A DNA stretch of 64,000 nucleotides from DAISVY01 sp036826635 (GTDB taxonomy: Bacteria; Zixibacteria; MSB-5A5; GN15; FEB-12): positions 1-64,000 of the forward strand of contig DAISVY010000012.1 of the NCBI GenBank assembly GCA_036826635.1. Reading direction: 5' to 3'. The position numbers were made by a program, and so were the translations under genes. How positions within the stretch are numbered: the stretch's first letter is position 1; each line of letters starts with the position of its first letter. This document shows positions 35,193-44,151 of this stretch, in pieces. The notes beneath the pieces are model-generated. The model worked only from the letters and a program-made list of their open reading frames with translations. It was not told the DNA's origin and searched no databases.

Positions 35193-36557
35193 TTATTTCT
35201 TTCCTTTTTTGGCCAGCACACTCTTGGCCGTCTTTACATATTGCACGGCCGCTATATTGGCCGGGCAGGCATAGGCACAGGTGCCGCACTCGATACAATC
35301 GGCAATGAAGTAATCCTCACAAGCCTCGTACCGTCCGGCCTTAACGTTGCGCACGAACATCAGCGGCATGAGATTCATGGGACAAGCCTGCACACATCGA
35401 CCGCAATTGATGCAGTTTCCTTCTTCGGCGGGCCGGCTTTCCCTGACCAGAATACAGTTAACCGCTTTCGTAACGGGATAGGTCGGGTCGGCAATAGCCA
35501 CCCCCATCATCGGCCCACCGGTGACGATTTCATTGGCTTTTCCAATCGGACCGCCACAGTAGTCGATAAGAGACTGGATAGGCACCCCCATGCGAACCAG
35601 CAGGTTTTTCGGCTCTTTAACCGCCCCGGTAACCGTAACCAGACGCTCGATCAGCGGTCGGCCTTCAACCACACCCTCCCATACAACCTTGGCGGTAGTG
35701 ACATTACTGACGACCACACCGACATCCATGGGCAGTCCGCCGATAGGCACTTCCCGCCCCAGGATTGTCTTAATGAGAGTTTTTTCCGCTCCCATGGGGT
35801 ATTTGGACTCAAGCGAGACCACCGTAAACTTGTCGGCGAACCCCATTTCCCCGATCAGTTTGACCATATTGTCGATAGCGTCCGGTTTGTTGTCCTCGAT
35901 ACCGATGTATACCTCACGCGGATTCAGCAATTTGTATATAATGTACAAGCCAAGAAGCACCTCGCGTCCGTTTTCGACAAGGGTGCGGTGATCCGACGTG
36001 ATAAAAGGCTCGCACTCGCAGCCATTAAGAATCAGCGTATCTATCTTTTTATCCGGCGGCGGCGACAGTTTGATATGAGTCGGGAAAGTTGCTCCGCCCA
36101 AACCGACCGCTCCCGACTCGCGAACCCGCTTTATAACCTCATCCCGGGGAAGCTTATCAATAGCGCTCAGGACCTGCGACAGACTGTCGGTATCGTCGAT
36201 TCCGGGCAAACGGTTCAGCTCGACCCATTCGTCTTTACCGTCGGAAGTTATCTCCAAAGCATCAATAATCCGACTGTTCACCGGGCTGACATACTTCACC
36301 AACTTGCTGACCTTCCCCGAAACGGGCGAATGCAGCGGCACCGAGACGAAAGCATCGGACTCAGCGATCTTCTGTCCCGTTTTGACCTCTTCCCCCCGCT
36401 TTACCAGCGGCGTACACGGTGCCCCGATATTCTGGTTAAGCGGAATGAGGACCTTCTCCGGAAGAGGGAATTTCTCGGTTGCGCTGGCGGCGGTCAGTTT
36501 GTTTTCCGGCAAATGGCGCCCTTTGAAAGCGCTTTTTTTCTTAATCGCCACAGTCAT
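35193..36557 (-). CDS. rnfC: Rnf complex subunit RnfC (NADH-side Fe-S/flavin protein)
   Basis: The product is a 454-residue peripheral subunit on the cytoplasmic side that passes electrons to NAD+. It shows the N-terminal barrel-sandwich region (PLNQNIGAPCTPLVKRGEEV), the NADH/FMN region with GGATFPTHIKLSPP and LNGCECEPF, and two [4Fe-4S] motifs, CINCGRCVQACP and CIECGTCAYACP. I start it at the ATG at 36557; a TTG five codons upstream sits too close to the AAGG site. It is the first gene of the operon. Reduced ferredoxin from IorAB is a natural electron source for this complex. Confidence 0.94.
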   Translation of the reverse strand: MTVAIKKKSAFKGRHLPENKLTAASATEKFPLPEKVLIPLNQNIGAPCTPLVKRGEEVKTGQKIAESDAFVSVPLHSPVSGKVSKLVKYVSPVNSRIIDALEITSDGKDEWVELNRLPGIDDTDSLSQVLSAIDKLPRDEVIKRVRESGAVGLGGATFPTHIKLSPPPDKKIDTLILNGCECEPFITSDHRTLVENGREVLLGLYIIYKLLNPREVYIGIEDNKPDAIDNMVKLIGEMGFADKFTVVSLESKYPMGAEKTLIKTILGREVPIGGLPMDVGVVVSNVTTAKVVWEGVVEGRPLIERLVTVTGAVKEPKNLLVRMGVPIQSLIDYCGGPIGKANEIVTGGPMMGVAIADPTYPVTKAVNCILVRESRPAEEGNCINCGRCVQACPMNLMPLMFVRNVKAGRYEACEDYFIADCIECGTCAYACPANIAAVQYVKTAKSVLAKKGKK

Positions 36558-36640
36558 AGTTTTGTTGCCCAACCTTGCCTTATTCTGTTCTGCAACGGTC
36601 CTGCTTTTCCGCGACAGTCCGAGCCACTTCTGCCCGACAG

Positions 36641-36669
36641 ATTAAAAGCATCCGGCCGGGGCGGTTCAA
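36641..36669 (-). promoter_or_regulatory. candidate promoter of the rnf operon
   Basis: On the minus strand TTGAAC (36664-36669) and TTTAAT (36641-36646) are 17 bases apart. The expected start near 36634 gives a leader of about 77 bases before rnfC. Confidence 0.45.
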
Positions 36670-36856
36670 TCCCGAGGCCGTGCTTTCCGCCGAACAGGCT
36701 ATACTCGTACAGGGGAGATAAGTGCGGCCCGGTATCAGACGATGCATTACCATAATCATTACTACCCCGGTGCTCTTAAGCTTTTTGACTTCGAGCTCCC
36801 GTCTGCCGGTCACAGTACATTCGCGGGCAGTCACTCAGGTGACGTGCAGGCTTCCG

Positions 36857-36872
36857 TGGCCAAGTTTGGCCA
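36857..36872. promoter_or_regulatory. 16-bp palindrome, candidate operator
   Basis: TGGCCAA-GT-TTGGCCA has perfect 7-bp arms, and 94 bases further on TAAACCG-C-CGGTTTA (36966-36980) has perfect arms as well. Both lie in the region shared by the rnf and export operons. No regulator gene is adjacent. Confidence 0.35.
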
Positions 36873-37091
36873 ATATAACGGACAATAAAAAGATTCCAAG
36901 TATTTTCTTCCATATTGTTATCTGCCATATCCGAATAGTGTTTATGCACTTACCTTCCGTCCGGTTAAACCGCCGGTTTATCTCTCGTTGGCAGTTCCGC
37001 GACATCTCGCAACTTACCGACCCGGCGAGCGGTCAGATAAGTTAAAAACAACACCGGTTTTTCAGGAGCAATGGATTTCGTAGTTGTATTT

Positions 37092-37129
37092 CCTCCCTGT
37101 TTTCCACACCTTTCCACACCATAGGGAGG
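37092..37129 (+). promoter_or_regulatory. stem-loop presenting two tandem 10-bp repeats
   Basis: CCTCCCT (37092-37098) pairs with AGGGAGG (37123-37129). The 24-base loop contains two exact tandem copies of TTTCCACACC (37101-37120). It lies about 80 bases upstream of the export operon's first start codon, so it may be a protein-binding leader element or a DNA operator. Confidence 0.4.
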
Positions 37130-37207
37130 GAATGTACGCCTAATAGGATTTGTCTAATGGCATGTATTGTGGCAAGCTGAGATACCACAGGCAAAGAAAG
37201 GGCAGAA

Positions 37208-38119
37208 TTGCAGATTTCGATAAGCGGCCTCACCAAACGCTACCCCGGAGGTAAATATGCCATCAGGGATATTGATCTGAACATCGGCAGCGGCATGTTC
37301 GGACTTCTCGGCCCCAATGGCGCCGGCAAAACCACCCTGATGCGAATTCTGGTCACGATGCTCAAACCGACCACCGGGCAGGTTCTGGTCGACGGGATGG
37401 ACCTGCAGAAACACCGCCGCCAGATTCGCAAGATGGTCGGGTACCTGCCGCAGGATTTCAGCACGTTTTCGAAACTGGCCGTCTGGGAATTTCTGGATTA
37501 CGCCGGATCGCTCAGCGGTCTGCGCAATCGCAAAGAGCGTTCGGCCCAGGTGGACCGACTGCTCGACAGCGTGGGGCTTTTTGACGTCCGTGACCGACGA
37601 GCCGACAAGTTATCGGGCGGCATGAAGCGACGCCTCGGGATCGCCCAGACTTTGGTGGGTGATCCCAAAATCATGGTCGTCGACGAGCCTACGGTCGGTC
37701 TTGATCCTCAGGAGAGACTGCGCTTTCGCAACCTCATGGCCGACCTGACCCGACAGGACATCATCATCATTCTGTCCACCCATATCGTGGGTGATATTTC
37801 TTCAACCTGTACCGACATGGCCCTTCTGAACACGGGCAAGATCGTATTCAACGGTCCGCCTACCGATCTGGTGACAGCCGCCAAAGGACGGGTATGGAAA
37901 GTCTCCGCTTCGGATCAGGAATTAGACAACCTCAAGGAACGTTACCCGGTTATATCGACCGTACCTGCCGAGCACGGATATGAAGTTCGACTGGTCGCCG
38001 ATGAAGTCGCCGGCAAAGCGGCCGAACCGGTGGAACCGAACCTGGAAGATGCGTACATTCTATACATGCAATCGGTCGGCTACGATGTCGATCTGGAGGC
38101 AGGAGTCAACGAATGGTAA
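37208..38119 (+). CDS. ABC transporter ATP-binding protein
   Basis: The product is a 303-residue cytoplasmic ATPase, first gene of the export operon. It begins at a TTG at 37208 behind AAAGGG. The domain is intact: Walker A GPNGAGKT, Q-loop YLPQDF, signature LSGGMKRR, Walker B IMVVDEP, D-loop VGLDP and H-loop STHIV. The run just before Walker A (NIGSGMFGL) is nearly the same as in the ATPase domain of the 1565-residue fusion later in the operon, so the two are probably paralogues and might dimerise. The C-terminal ~80 residues are a typical accessory extension of ABC-2 exporters. It is 21 bases before the permease gene. Confidence 0.92.
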   Translation: MQISISGLTKRYPGGKYAIRDIDLNIGSGMFGLLGPNGAGKTTLMRILVTMLKPTTGQVLVDGMDLQKHRRQIRKMVGYLPQDFSTFSKLAVWEFLDYAGSLSGLRNRKERSAQVDRLLDSVGLFDVRDRRADKLSGGMKRRLGIAQTLVGDPKIMVVDEPTVGLDPQERLRFRNLMADLTRQDIIIILSTHIVGDISSTCTDMALLNTGKIVFNGPPTDLVTAAKGRVWKVSASDQELDNLKERYPVISTVPAEHGYEVRLVADEVAGKAAEPVEPNLEDAYILYMQSVGYDVDLEAGVNEW

Positions 38120-38140
38120 TCGGACAAGGAGTTCCCGTTC

Positions 38141-41100
38141 ATGGTTGATCTTTGGGCCGTATGGTGTGTTGCTCGCTACGAAGCCAAACTGCTTTTTCGC
38201 TCGTGGGCTTTTCGAATTTTTACGATACTCGGCCTGACTATTCTCGTTTTTATGAACATTGGGCTGGGAACCTCCATCGGGAGCTCTCCCTTCTTCTTTC
38301 ATTCCTTTGCAGGCTCACTGCCGCTGACCAACATAAAACTGCTCAACATATACCAGGGAATAATTGCGGCCTTCCTGGCGACGGAATTCATCAAGCGTGA
38401 CCGGCGCCACGACTCCACGCAGGTCGTTCTGGCTCGTTCGTTTTCGAATGTCGATTATATCCTCGGCAAAGTCATCGGTATCCTGGCTGTCTTTGCGGTC
38501 CTGAACATTCTGGTCCTGGCTTTCGGCTTTGTCATCCACGCTTTCTTCTCGTCCTCGCCGTTTGCCTGGCAACCTTATATTCTTTACCCGCTGTTGATAA
38601 GTCTGCCGACGCTGGTATTCATAATCGGAGTTTCCTTCGTACTGATCACGTTGCTTCGCAGTCAGGCTATCGTGTTCGTTATAATGCTGGGGTATTCGCT
38701 GCTCGTACTCATTCTTCTCGGCCCCAAGCTCTTCTGCATATTCGACAGTTACGCTTTTTACCAACCGCTGGTCTACTCCGACTTTATCGGACTGGGCAAC
38801 ACGGGCGAGGTGCTTCTGCTGCGCGGGGCATATCTGCTTGTCGGTATCGGGCTGATTTCACTGACAGCCCTTACTCTGAAGCGTCTGCCGCAGTCACAAA
38901 CCGGCAATGTCCTCGCCGGCGCACTGGCCGTGGTCTGCTTTGCAACGTCCCTGATTCTGGGAACGGTTTATATGCACGATCACTATGCCCAGCGTGATTT
39001 TCGGGAACAGCTTAGAAATACCAGCGCCGCCGTGGTGGAAATACCCACCGTCATGGTTACCGACTGCAATCTGGAAATAGAACACGAAGGGACCGTTATC
39101 ACCGGCAAAGCTTCTCTGGCTGCGGTCAATCACAGCCAGCAACCGCTGGATTCTTTGCTGTTCACTCTCAATCCCGGTTTGGAAGTGTCCAAAGTCACGT
39201 CGGCCACCGGCGATGTCGCTTTCACCCGCAACCGGCACCTTCTCTGGATAAAACCCGACGCCGCTCTGCTTCCCGATGACTCCGTTGCTCTTACAATCGT
39301 ATACAGCGGGCGGGTGGACAGCCGGTATTGTTATCTGGATATCGATGACGAACGGGTGGAAGGCTATTACCAACTGTGGCTGTACTCCATACCCAAGCAA
39401 TACGTACAAAGCGAGACAGACTGCGTTCAACTTACACCGGAAGCCGGATGGTATCCGATTGCGAGCCTCTCCCCCGGCACGGCTTTCCCCGCCGCCACGA
39501 CCCGCGACTACGCTCATTATTCTCTCAGAGTCACGGTAGACGAAGAATTGACAGCCATATCGCAAGGTCAAACCGAGATTGAGCAAACCGACGGCAACAA
39601 GACATACACTTTTCGGGAAACGTCCCGGCTGCCCCAGATTTCTCTGACGATAGGTCGCTATGACCGACGCGAGATAGTGGTCGACAGTATTGTTTATTCG
39701 CTGTACACGTTGCCGGGGCACGATTTCTTCAGCCCTTATTTCGATCAGATAACCGACACCCTGCCTCATCTGATCCGGGATTTGAAAAACGAATATGAAA
39801 CGGCTCTCGGTTTCGAATATCCCTATGACAAACTTGACCTGGTCGAGGTACCCCTTCAGTTTTATAGTTGTCGGCGTCTCTGGACCACCGCTCAGGAAAT
39901 GGTCCAGCCGCAAATAGTGTTTATCCCGGAGTCGGGGACGCTGTGCGCCGGGGTCGATTTCCAACAGATGAAACGCCGCGATGAACACCGGCAGGAGCGA
40001 GCCAATCAGGCCGATAGCCCCCTGGAAATTCAGGCCCGATATTTCGCGAGTTTTGCCCGCACGGACCTTCTCGGTCTGGAAGGCAGTGGCTGGAGTGTAA
40101 GAAATAATCCGAACATCGAACCGCGCATGGAGATATTCCCGAACTTCATATCATATGCCAGTCAGGTATCTTCGGCCCGGTGTCCGGTTCTTAACTACGC
40201 TTTCGAGGCCTATTTCAAAGATAAGGTAACCGTGCCGGAAGACCCGCACTGGCGCTCATGGCTCGGTTTGACCGATGTCGAACGCGCCAATCTGATCCTG
40301 CAAAAACAACCGCTGGTCAACGTAATCAGTGACTCCGAGCTTGAGCCGGGCACTATTGCCAACGTCCTGGAAGCCAAAGGCGGTTACCTGCTGACCATAC
40401 TGGAGGCGCGAGTCGGCGAAGAAACCTTCACCTCGGCCATAGCCGATTTCCTGACCGAACACCGCTTCCGGAACATTCACGAAGAGGACCTCGACGCATT
40501 CGCCGCAAGCCTCGGGCAGGACAATCTGGCCGCCATCATAGACGCCTGGTACCGCGACACTCTCCTGCCGGGTTATCTCATAGATGACATAGAGAGCTAT
40601 GGCGTGGTCGATGGCGAACGCACGCGCACCCAGTTCAAATGTCGCCTGACCAATCCCACGACTGTCGACGGCGTGGTAGCGCTGACCCTTCGCTACCGCA
40701 TGCAGCGTGGCGGCGGTATGGGTTGGTGGATGCGCATGGAAAATGACGCAGACTTCTCACAGAAATTGCTTATACCGGCGATGTCCAGTCGTTACGTCGG
40801 CCTGGTGCTGGATGACCCTCTGGCCGAGATGACTATTGACACGTACGTTTCGCAAAACATTCCGTCACTGGTATCTCACCATTTCCGGGATCAAGACCTT
40901 CGCCAGGGAGCACAACCGTACAGCGGCGACTCGCTGGTATCCCTCGGCGACACCTCGCCGACCGAAGAAGGGCTGGTGGTTGACAACGAGGACAGCGGCT
41001 TCGAAATAATGAGTCACACCGAAGAGAGCTGGTTGCGTACCGCTCTGCTTAGCTTGTTCGGAGTGAAAAGTTCCGACGATCCGTACGTTGGTTTCAACGC

Positions 41101-41515
41101 CTGGCGACCGCCCAGCAACTGGAGCGCCACCACCGACAACCAATTTTTCGGACGGTTTATCCATTCCGCTTATTACAAGAAATCAGGCGATGGTGACAGC
41201 AAAGCCGCGTGGAACACCCGGATAGACCAGGCGGGCGATTATGACGTCTACTACTACTGTGAGGGCCAGACACACAGGCCACCGATGTTCCGGCGACCCG
41301 AACCGGGCAGACGTATGGATAGTGGCGAGAAACATTTCCTGGTATACCACGAAGACGGAGTAGAAGAAATATCCCTGGACCTGAACGGTGTGGATGACGG
41401 CTGGAATCATCTGGGAACATTCAGACTGGCCGAAGGGGCCAACCGCATCGAACTGACGGATCAAAACGAACTGGAATACGTCACCGCCGACGCCGTCAAG
41501 TGGGTCAGGCACTGA
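38141..41515 (+). CDS. ABC-2 permease fused to degenerate M1-peptidase-like and golvesin-like domains
   Basis: The product is a 1124-residue membrane protein with AAGGAG 9 bases before its ATG. Residues ~1-285 are an ABC-2-type permease of about six to seven helices. Residues ~290-820 resemble the beta and helical domains of M1 aminopeptidases (for example LEAKGGYLLTILEARVGEETF), but I find no HExxH anywhere, so the peptidase site is lost. Residues ~940-1124, from GLVVDNEDSGFE to ADAVKWVRH, match the golvesin C-terminal-type beta domain, often a surface or sugar-binding module. The extracytoplasmic parts would face the periplasm. Its partner ATPase is probably the gene just upstream. Confidence 0.82.
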   Translation: MVDLWAVWCVARYEAKLLFRSWAFRIFTILGLTILVFMNIGLGTSIGSSPFFFHSFAGSLPLTNIKLLNIYQGIIAAFLATEFIKRDRRHDSTQVVLARSFSNVDYILGKVIGILAVFAVLNILVLAFGFVIHAFFSSSPFAWQPYILYPLLISLPTLVFIIGVSFVLITLLRSQAIVFVIMLGYSLLVLILLGPKLFCIFDSYAFYQPLVYSDFIGLGNTGEVLLLRGAYLLVGIGLISLTALTLKRLPQSQTGNVLAGALAVVCFATSLILGTVYMHDHYAQRDFREQLRNTSAAVVEIPTVMVTDCNLEIEHEGTVITGKASLAAVNHSQQPLDSLLFTLNPGLEVSKVTSATGDVAFTRNRHLLWIKPDAALLPDDSVALTIVYSGRVDSRYCYLDIDDERVEGYYQLWLYSIPKQYVQSETDCVQLTPEAGWYPIASLSPGTAFPAATTRDYAHYSLRVTVDEELTAISQGQTEIEQTDGNKTYTFRETSRLPQISLTIGRYDRREIVVDSIVYSLYTLPGHDFFSPYFDQITDTLPHLIRDLKNEYETALGFEYPYDKLDLVEVPLQFYSCRRLWTTAQEMVQPQIVFIPESGTLCAGVDFQQMKRRDEHRQERANQADSPLEIQARYFASFARTDLLGLEGSGWSVRNNPNIEPRMEIFPNFISYASQVSSARCPVLNYAFEAYFKDKVTVPEDPHWRSWLGLTDVERANLILQKQPLVNVISDSELEPGTIANVLEAKGGYLLTILEARVGEETFTSAIADFLTEHRFRNIHEEDLDAFAASLGQDNLAAIIDAWYRDTLLPGYLIDDIESYGVVDGERTRTQFKCRLTNPTTVDGVVALTLRYRMQRGGGMGWWMRMENDADFSQKLLIPAMSSRYVGLVLDDPLAEMTIDTYVSQNIPSLVSHHFRDQDLRQGAQPYSGDSLVSLGDTSPTEEGLVVDNEDSGFEIMSHTEESWLRTALLSLFGVKSSDDPYVGFNAWRPPSNWSATTDNQFFGRFIHSAYYKKSGDGDSKAAWNTRIDQAGDYDVYYYCEGQTHRPPMFRRPEPGRRMDSGEKHFLVYHEDGVEEISLDLNGVDDGWNHLGTFRLAEGANRIELTDQNELEYVTADAVKWVRH

Positions 41516-41530
41516 TACAAAAGGACCGCT

Positions 41531-43063
41531 ATGACACGTGTCTTCATTTCCGAAAAACGCCGGAGCGCAACAGATCACACTTTCCAAAGTCAGAAGGGCC
41601 GGATCGGTGCGGTTTGCCTGTGGCTGCTTGTCGCAACAGCCTTTCTTGTCGTTCCCGGACGTCTGTCGGCCGAACAATTAACTCTCGAAGAGGCCCTTCA
41701 GATCGCCTTCGAGAAGAGCCCGACCATGCAACAGTCAGCCTTGAATCTGAAGATGAGCGAGAGTAACCTCAAGGCTCAGCAGGCGTCACTCAAATCGCAA
41801 CTCAGTCTGACCCTCACCCCATACCAATACTCCAAGGACCGAGTTTTCAGCAACCTGGTTTCAGCCTACAACTCCGAGGAACAAACCCGCAGCGCCGCCC
41901 AGTTTTCGATAGTCCAACCCATCAAGTGGACCGATGGCACCCTCAGCATATCGGAGACGGTCGACCGCCGGGAAGCCTCCAGCGATTATACCGGAAGCTA
42001 CAAACAGACAAGTTACAGCAACACTCTCCAGTTGACCTTTTCGCAGCCGCTGTTCACCTACAACCGAACGCAATTGAACCTGAAGGAACTCAAGCTGGCT
42101 CTCGAGAACGCCGAACTCAGTTTCGCGATCCAAAAGCTGAGCATCGAGAAACAAGTCACCCAAGAGTTTCTGGACCTCTACCTGAATCAGCGCAGTGTTG
42201 AAATTTCCCAGGAAGAACTGGACAATGCCAACGAGAGCTATGAGATAATCGAAAGCAAGGTCAACGCCGGGATTTCCGCTCCCGAAGAGTTGTATCAGGC
42301 CGAGCTTACCCGGGCCGACAGCCGGGGAACACTTCAGACCAATCGGACCACTCTGGATAACTCTCTCGACAATTTCAAGATGTTGCTGGGCCTGCCGCTG
42401 GAAACCGAAATCGAGGCTATCGCCGACGTGCAGAAACTCCTGGTCGATGTCGACCTGGCCAAAGCCGTTAACCACGGCCTGCAATACCGCATGGAACTCC
42501 GCCAGCATGATATCGCCATTCAGAACGCCATGTGGGATCTTACACAAACCGGCGCCGACAACGAATTCAAGGGAGAGATCAACCTTTCTTACGGCCTGAC
42601 CGGCACCGACGACGAATTCAACAACATCTACGATTCCCCCAGCCAGACGCATTCGGTGGAACTCAGTTTCAACATCCCGCTCTTCGACTGGGGCCAGAAA
42701 AGACATCGCTTAGATGCGAGCGAAGCCCAGGTGGAGAGCCAGCGTGTCTCGGCCGAGGAAGAACAAAAACAAGTCATGTACGAAATTCGTGAGGCTTTCC
42801 GAAGCCTGCAGAATCAGCAAACGCAAATAGAAATCGCCGAGCAAAACGTTCGTAACGCCCGACTTACTTATGAGATAAACCTCGAACGTTATCGTAACGG
42901 CGATCTGTCGTCCAAAGATATCAGCTTCTATCAAACCCAGCTTTCGCAGCAGCAGTTGAGCGAGGTACAGGCATTGATCAATTATAAAATATCCCTGCTT
43001 GACCTGAAGATTCGCTCGCTTTGGGATTTCGAAAACAACGTACCCGTATTGGGGCAGGAATAG
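41531..43063 (+). CDS. TolC-family outer-membrane efflux channel
   Basis: The product is a 510-residue outer-membrane protein of the TolC/OprM-type family. The start ATG follows AAAGGA. A long signal region ends near GRLSAEQ. The mature protein begins with the family pattern LTLEEALQIAFEKSPTMQQSALNLK and continues with two structural repeats of long coiled helices and strand pairs (TLQLTFSQPLFTYNRTQL; SVELSFNIPLFDWGQKRH). It would form the trimeric exit duct for the pump encoded by the next genes. It lies 15 bases after the fusion permease and 10 before the adaptor. Confidence 0.92.
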   Translation: MTRVFISEKRRSATDHTFQSQKGRIGAVCLWLLVATAFLVVPGRLSAEQLTLEEALQIAFEKSPTMQQSALNLKMSESNLKAQQASLKSQLSLTLTPYQYSKDRVFSNLVSAYNSEEQTRSAAQFSIVQPIKWTDGTLSISETVDRREASSDYTGSYKQTSYSNTLQLTFSQPLFTYNRTQLNLKELKLALENAELSFAIQKLSIEKQVTQEFLDLYLNQRSVEISQEELDNANESYEIIESKVNAGISAPEELYQAELTRADSRGTLQTNRTTLDNSLDNFKMLLGLPLETEIEAIADVQKLLVDVDLAKAVNHGLQYRMELRQHDIAIQNAMWDLTQTGADNEFKGEINLSYGLTGTDDEFNNIYDSPSQTHSVELSFNIPLFDWGQKRHRLDASEAQVESQRVSAEEEQKQVMYEIREAFRSLQNQQTQIEIAEQNVRNARLTYEINLERYRNGDLSSKDISFYQTQLSQQQLSEVQALINYKISLLDLKIRSLWDFENNVPVLGQE

Positions 43064-43073
43064 GAGAAAACGC

Positions 43074-44132
43074 ATGAGACGCTGGCAAACTTCACTCATG
43101 CTGTGTGTTACCATAACCGTCATGGCGGGCTGCGGTGACCAGGGTCCGGATATTGACATCGAATCCTCGATACCGGTGCGGGTCGAGGAAGTAACAGCCG
43201 GTCCCATGAAGGAGTATGCCTTCGCTACCGGCACCCTGGTAGCGGCCGAGGAAGCGACACTCGACGTCCAGCAATCCGGATACTACCATTTGCAAACCAA
43301 CCCGCGCACCGGCACCACGTTTGCCATGGGAGATCAGGTCCGAAAAGGGGACACGATCATTACACTCCAAAACGCCGAATTCGAAAACCAGGTGGCGATT
43401 GATTCCAAGAAACTCAATCACGAAATCTCCGAACGTGAATTCGAAAAACAAAAAGGCCTCTACGAAAAAGGCGGCGTGACGATGCGTGAATTGGCCGACG
43501 CGGAACAGTCGTTTATCGATGCCCGCTACGCATACGAAAACGCCAAGCTGCAACTGGCCAAATTGCAGATCGTGGCCCCGTTCGACGGCATACTGGTCGA
43601 TCTGCCTTTCTACAGCCCGGGCCAGTTGGTTGAATCCGACGCTACCATGGCCCAGATAATGGATTACAGACACCTGTATGCGGAAGTTACACTGCCGGGG
43701 AAAGAGATGGAGCGCGTCGAGCGTGGTCAGACGGCCATCGTCACCAACTACGCCGACCCGCTTGACACTCTCACCGGCCAGGTTACGCAGGTGTCACCGA
43801 CACTGGACCCCGACAACCGCATGTTCAAACTGACGCTTGAGATAGATAACGACAGCCTCTCTTTCCGCCCCGGCATGTTCGCCAAAATAGATATAGTCGT
43901 CGAAGAACGCGATTCCACGCTGGTCATCCCCAAGGATATCATCCAGGAACGCCACGGCGCCCAAACCGTGTTCGTGGTAGACAAAGGGATAGCGGTCGAG
44001 CGACGTATCGAGACAGGCCTGTCCAACCGTGAGCAGGTAGAAGTTGTCAACGGTCTGGAAGCCGGTGACCGACTCGTCGTTGAGGGTTTCGAGACCCTGC
44101 GTCATCGCTCCAAGGTCAAGGTAACCAAGTAA
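43074..44132 (+). CDS. RND-type membrane-fusion (periplasmic adaptor) lipoprotein
   Basis: The product is a 352-residue adaptor of the HlyD/AcrA family. The signal peptide ends in lipobox MAGC, so it should be a lipoprotein. The order is typical: a lipoyl-like half (ATLDVQQSGYYHLQ), a helical hairpin (~100-165, EFEKQKGLYEKGGVTMRELADAEQSF), the second lipoyl half (IVAPFDGILVDLPFYSPGQLV), a beta-barrel (MFKLTLEIDNDSLSFRPGMFAKIDIVV) and a membrane-proximal domain. It links the inner-membrane pump(s) to the TolC-like channel. It lies 19 bases before the first RND gene. Confidence 0.93.
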   Translation: MRRWQTSLMLCVTITVMAGCGDQGPDIDIESSIPVRVEEVTAGPMKEYAFATGTLVAAEEATLDVQQSGYYHLQTNPRTGTTFAMGDQVRKGDTIITLQNAEFENQVAIDSKKLNHEISEREFEKQKGLYEKGGVTMRELADAEQSFIDARYAYENAKLQLAKLQIVAPFDGILVDLPFYSPGQLVESDATMAQIMDYRHLYAEVTLPGKEMERVERGQTAIVTNYADPLDTLTGQVTQVSPTLDPDNRMFKLTLEIDNDSLSFRPGMFAKIDIVVEERDSTLVIPKDIIQERHGAQTVFVVDKGIAVERRIETGLSNREQVEVVNGLEAGDRLVVEGFETLRHRSKVKVTK

Positions 44133-44151
44133 CCGACGGGCGGAATTCGAC

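Larger units (their letters stand above)
36558..37207. other. divergent intergenic region with palindromes and a large stem-loop
   Basis: These 650 gene-free bases lie between rnfC (minus) and the export operon (plus). They contain an rnf promoter candidate (36641-36669), two palindromes (36857-36872 and 36966-36980) and a stem-loop carrying tandem repeats (37092-37129). I found no convincing promoter for the plus-strand operon and no credible small gene; the short ORFs here lack ribosome-binding sites and protein-like composition. Confidence 0.5.

Noticed and set aside
35241..36755. 504-codon plus-strand ORF
   Set aside because: It is a shadow of rnfC; the minus-strand reading has all RnfC motifs.
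36573..37207. short ORFs in the rnf/export intergenic region
   Set aside because: Composition is not protein-like and no ribosome-binding site is present. The region reads better as regulatory DNA.
38894..39988. 364-codon minus-strand ORF
   Set aside because: It is antisense to the ABC permease fusion gene and unrelated to any recognisable protein.
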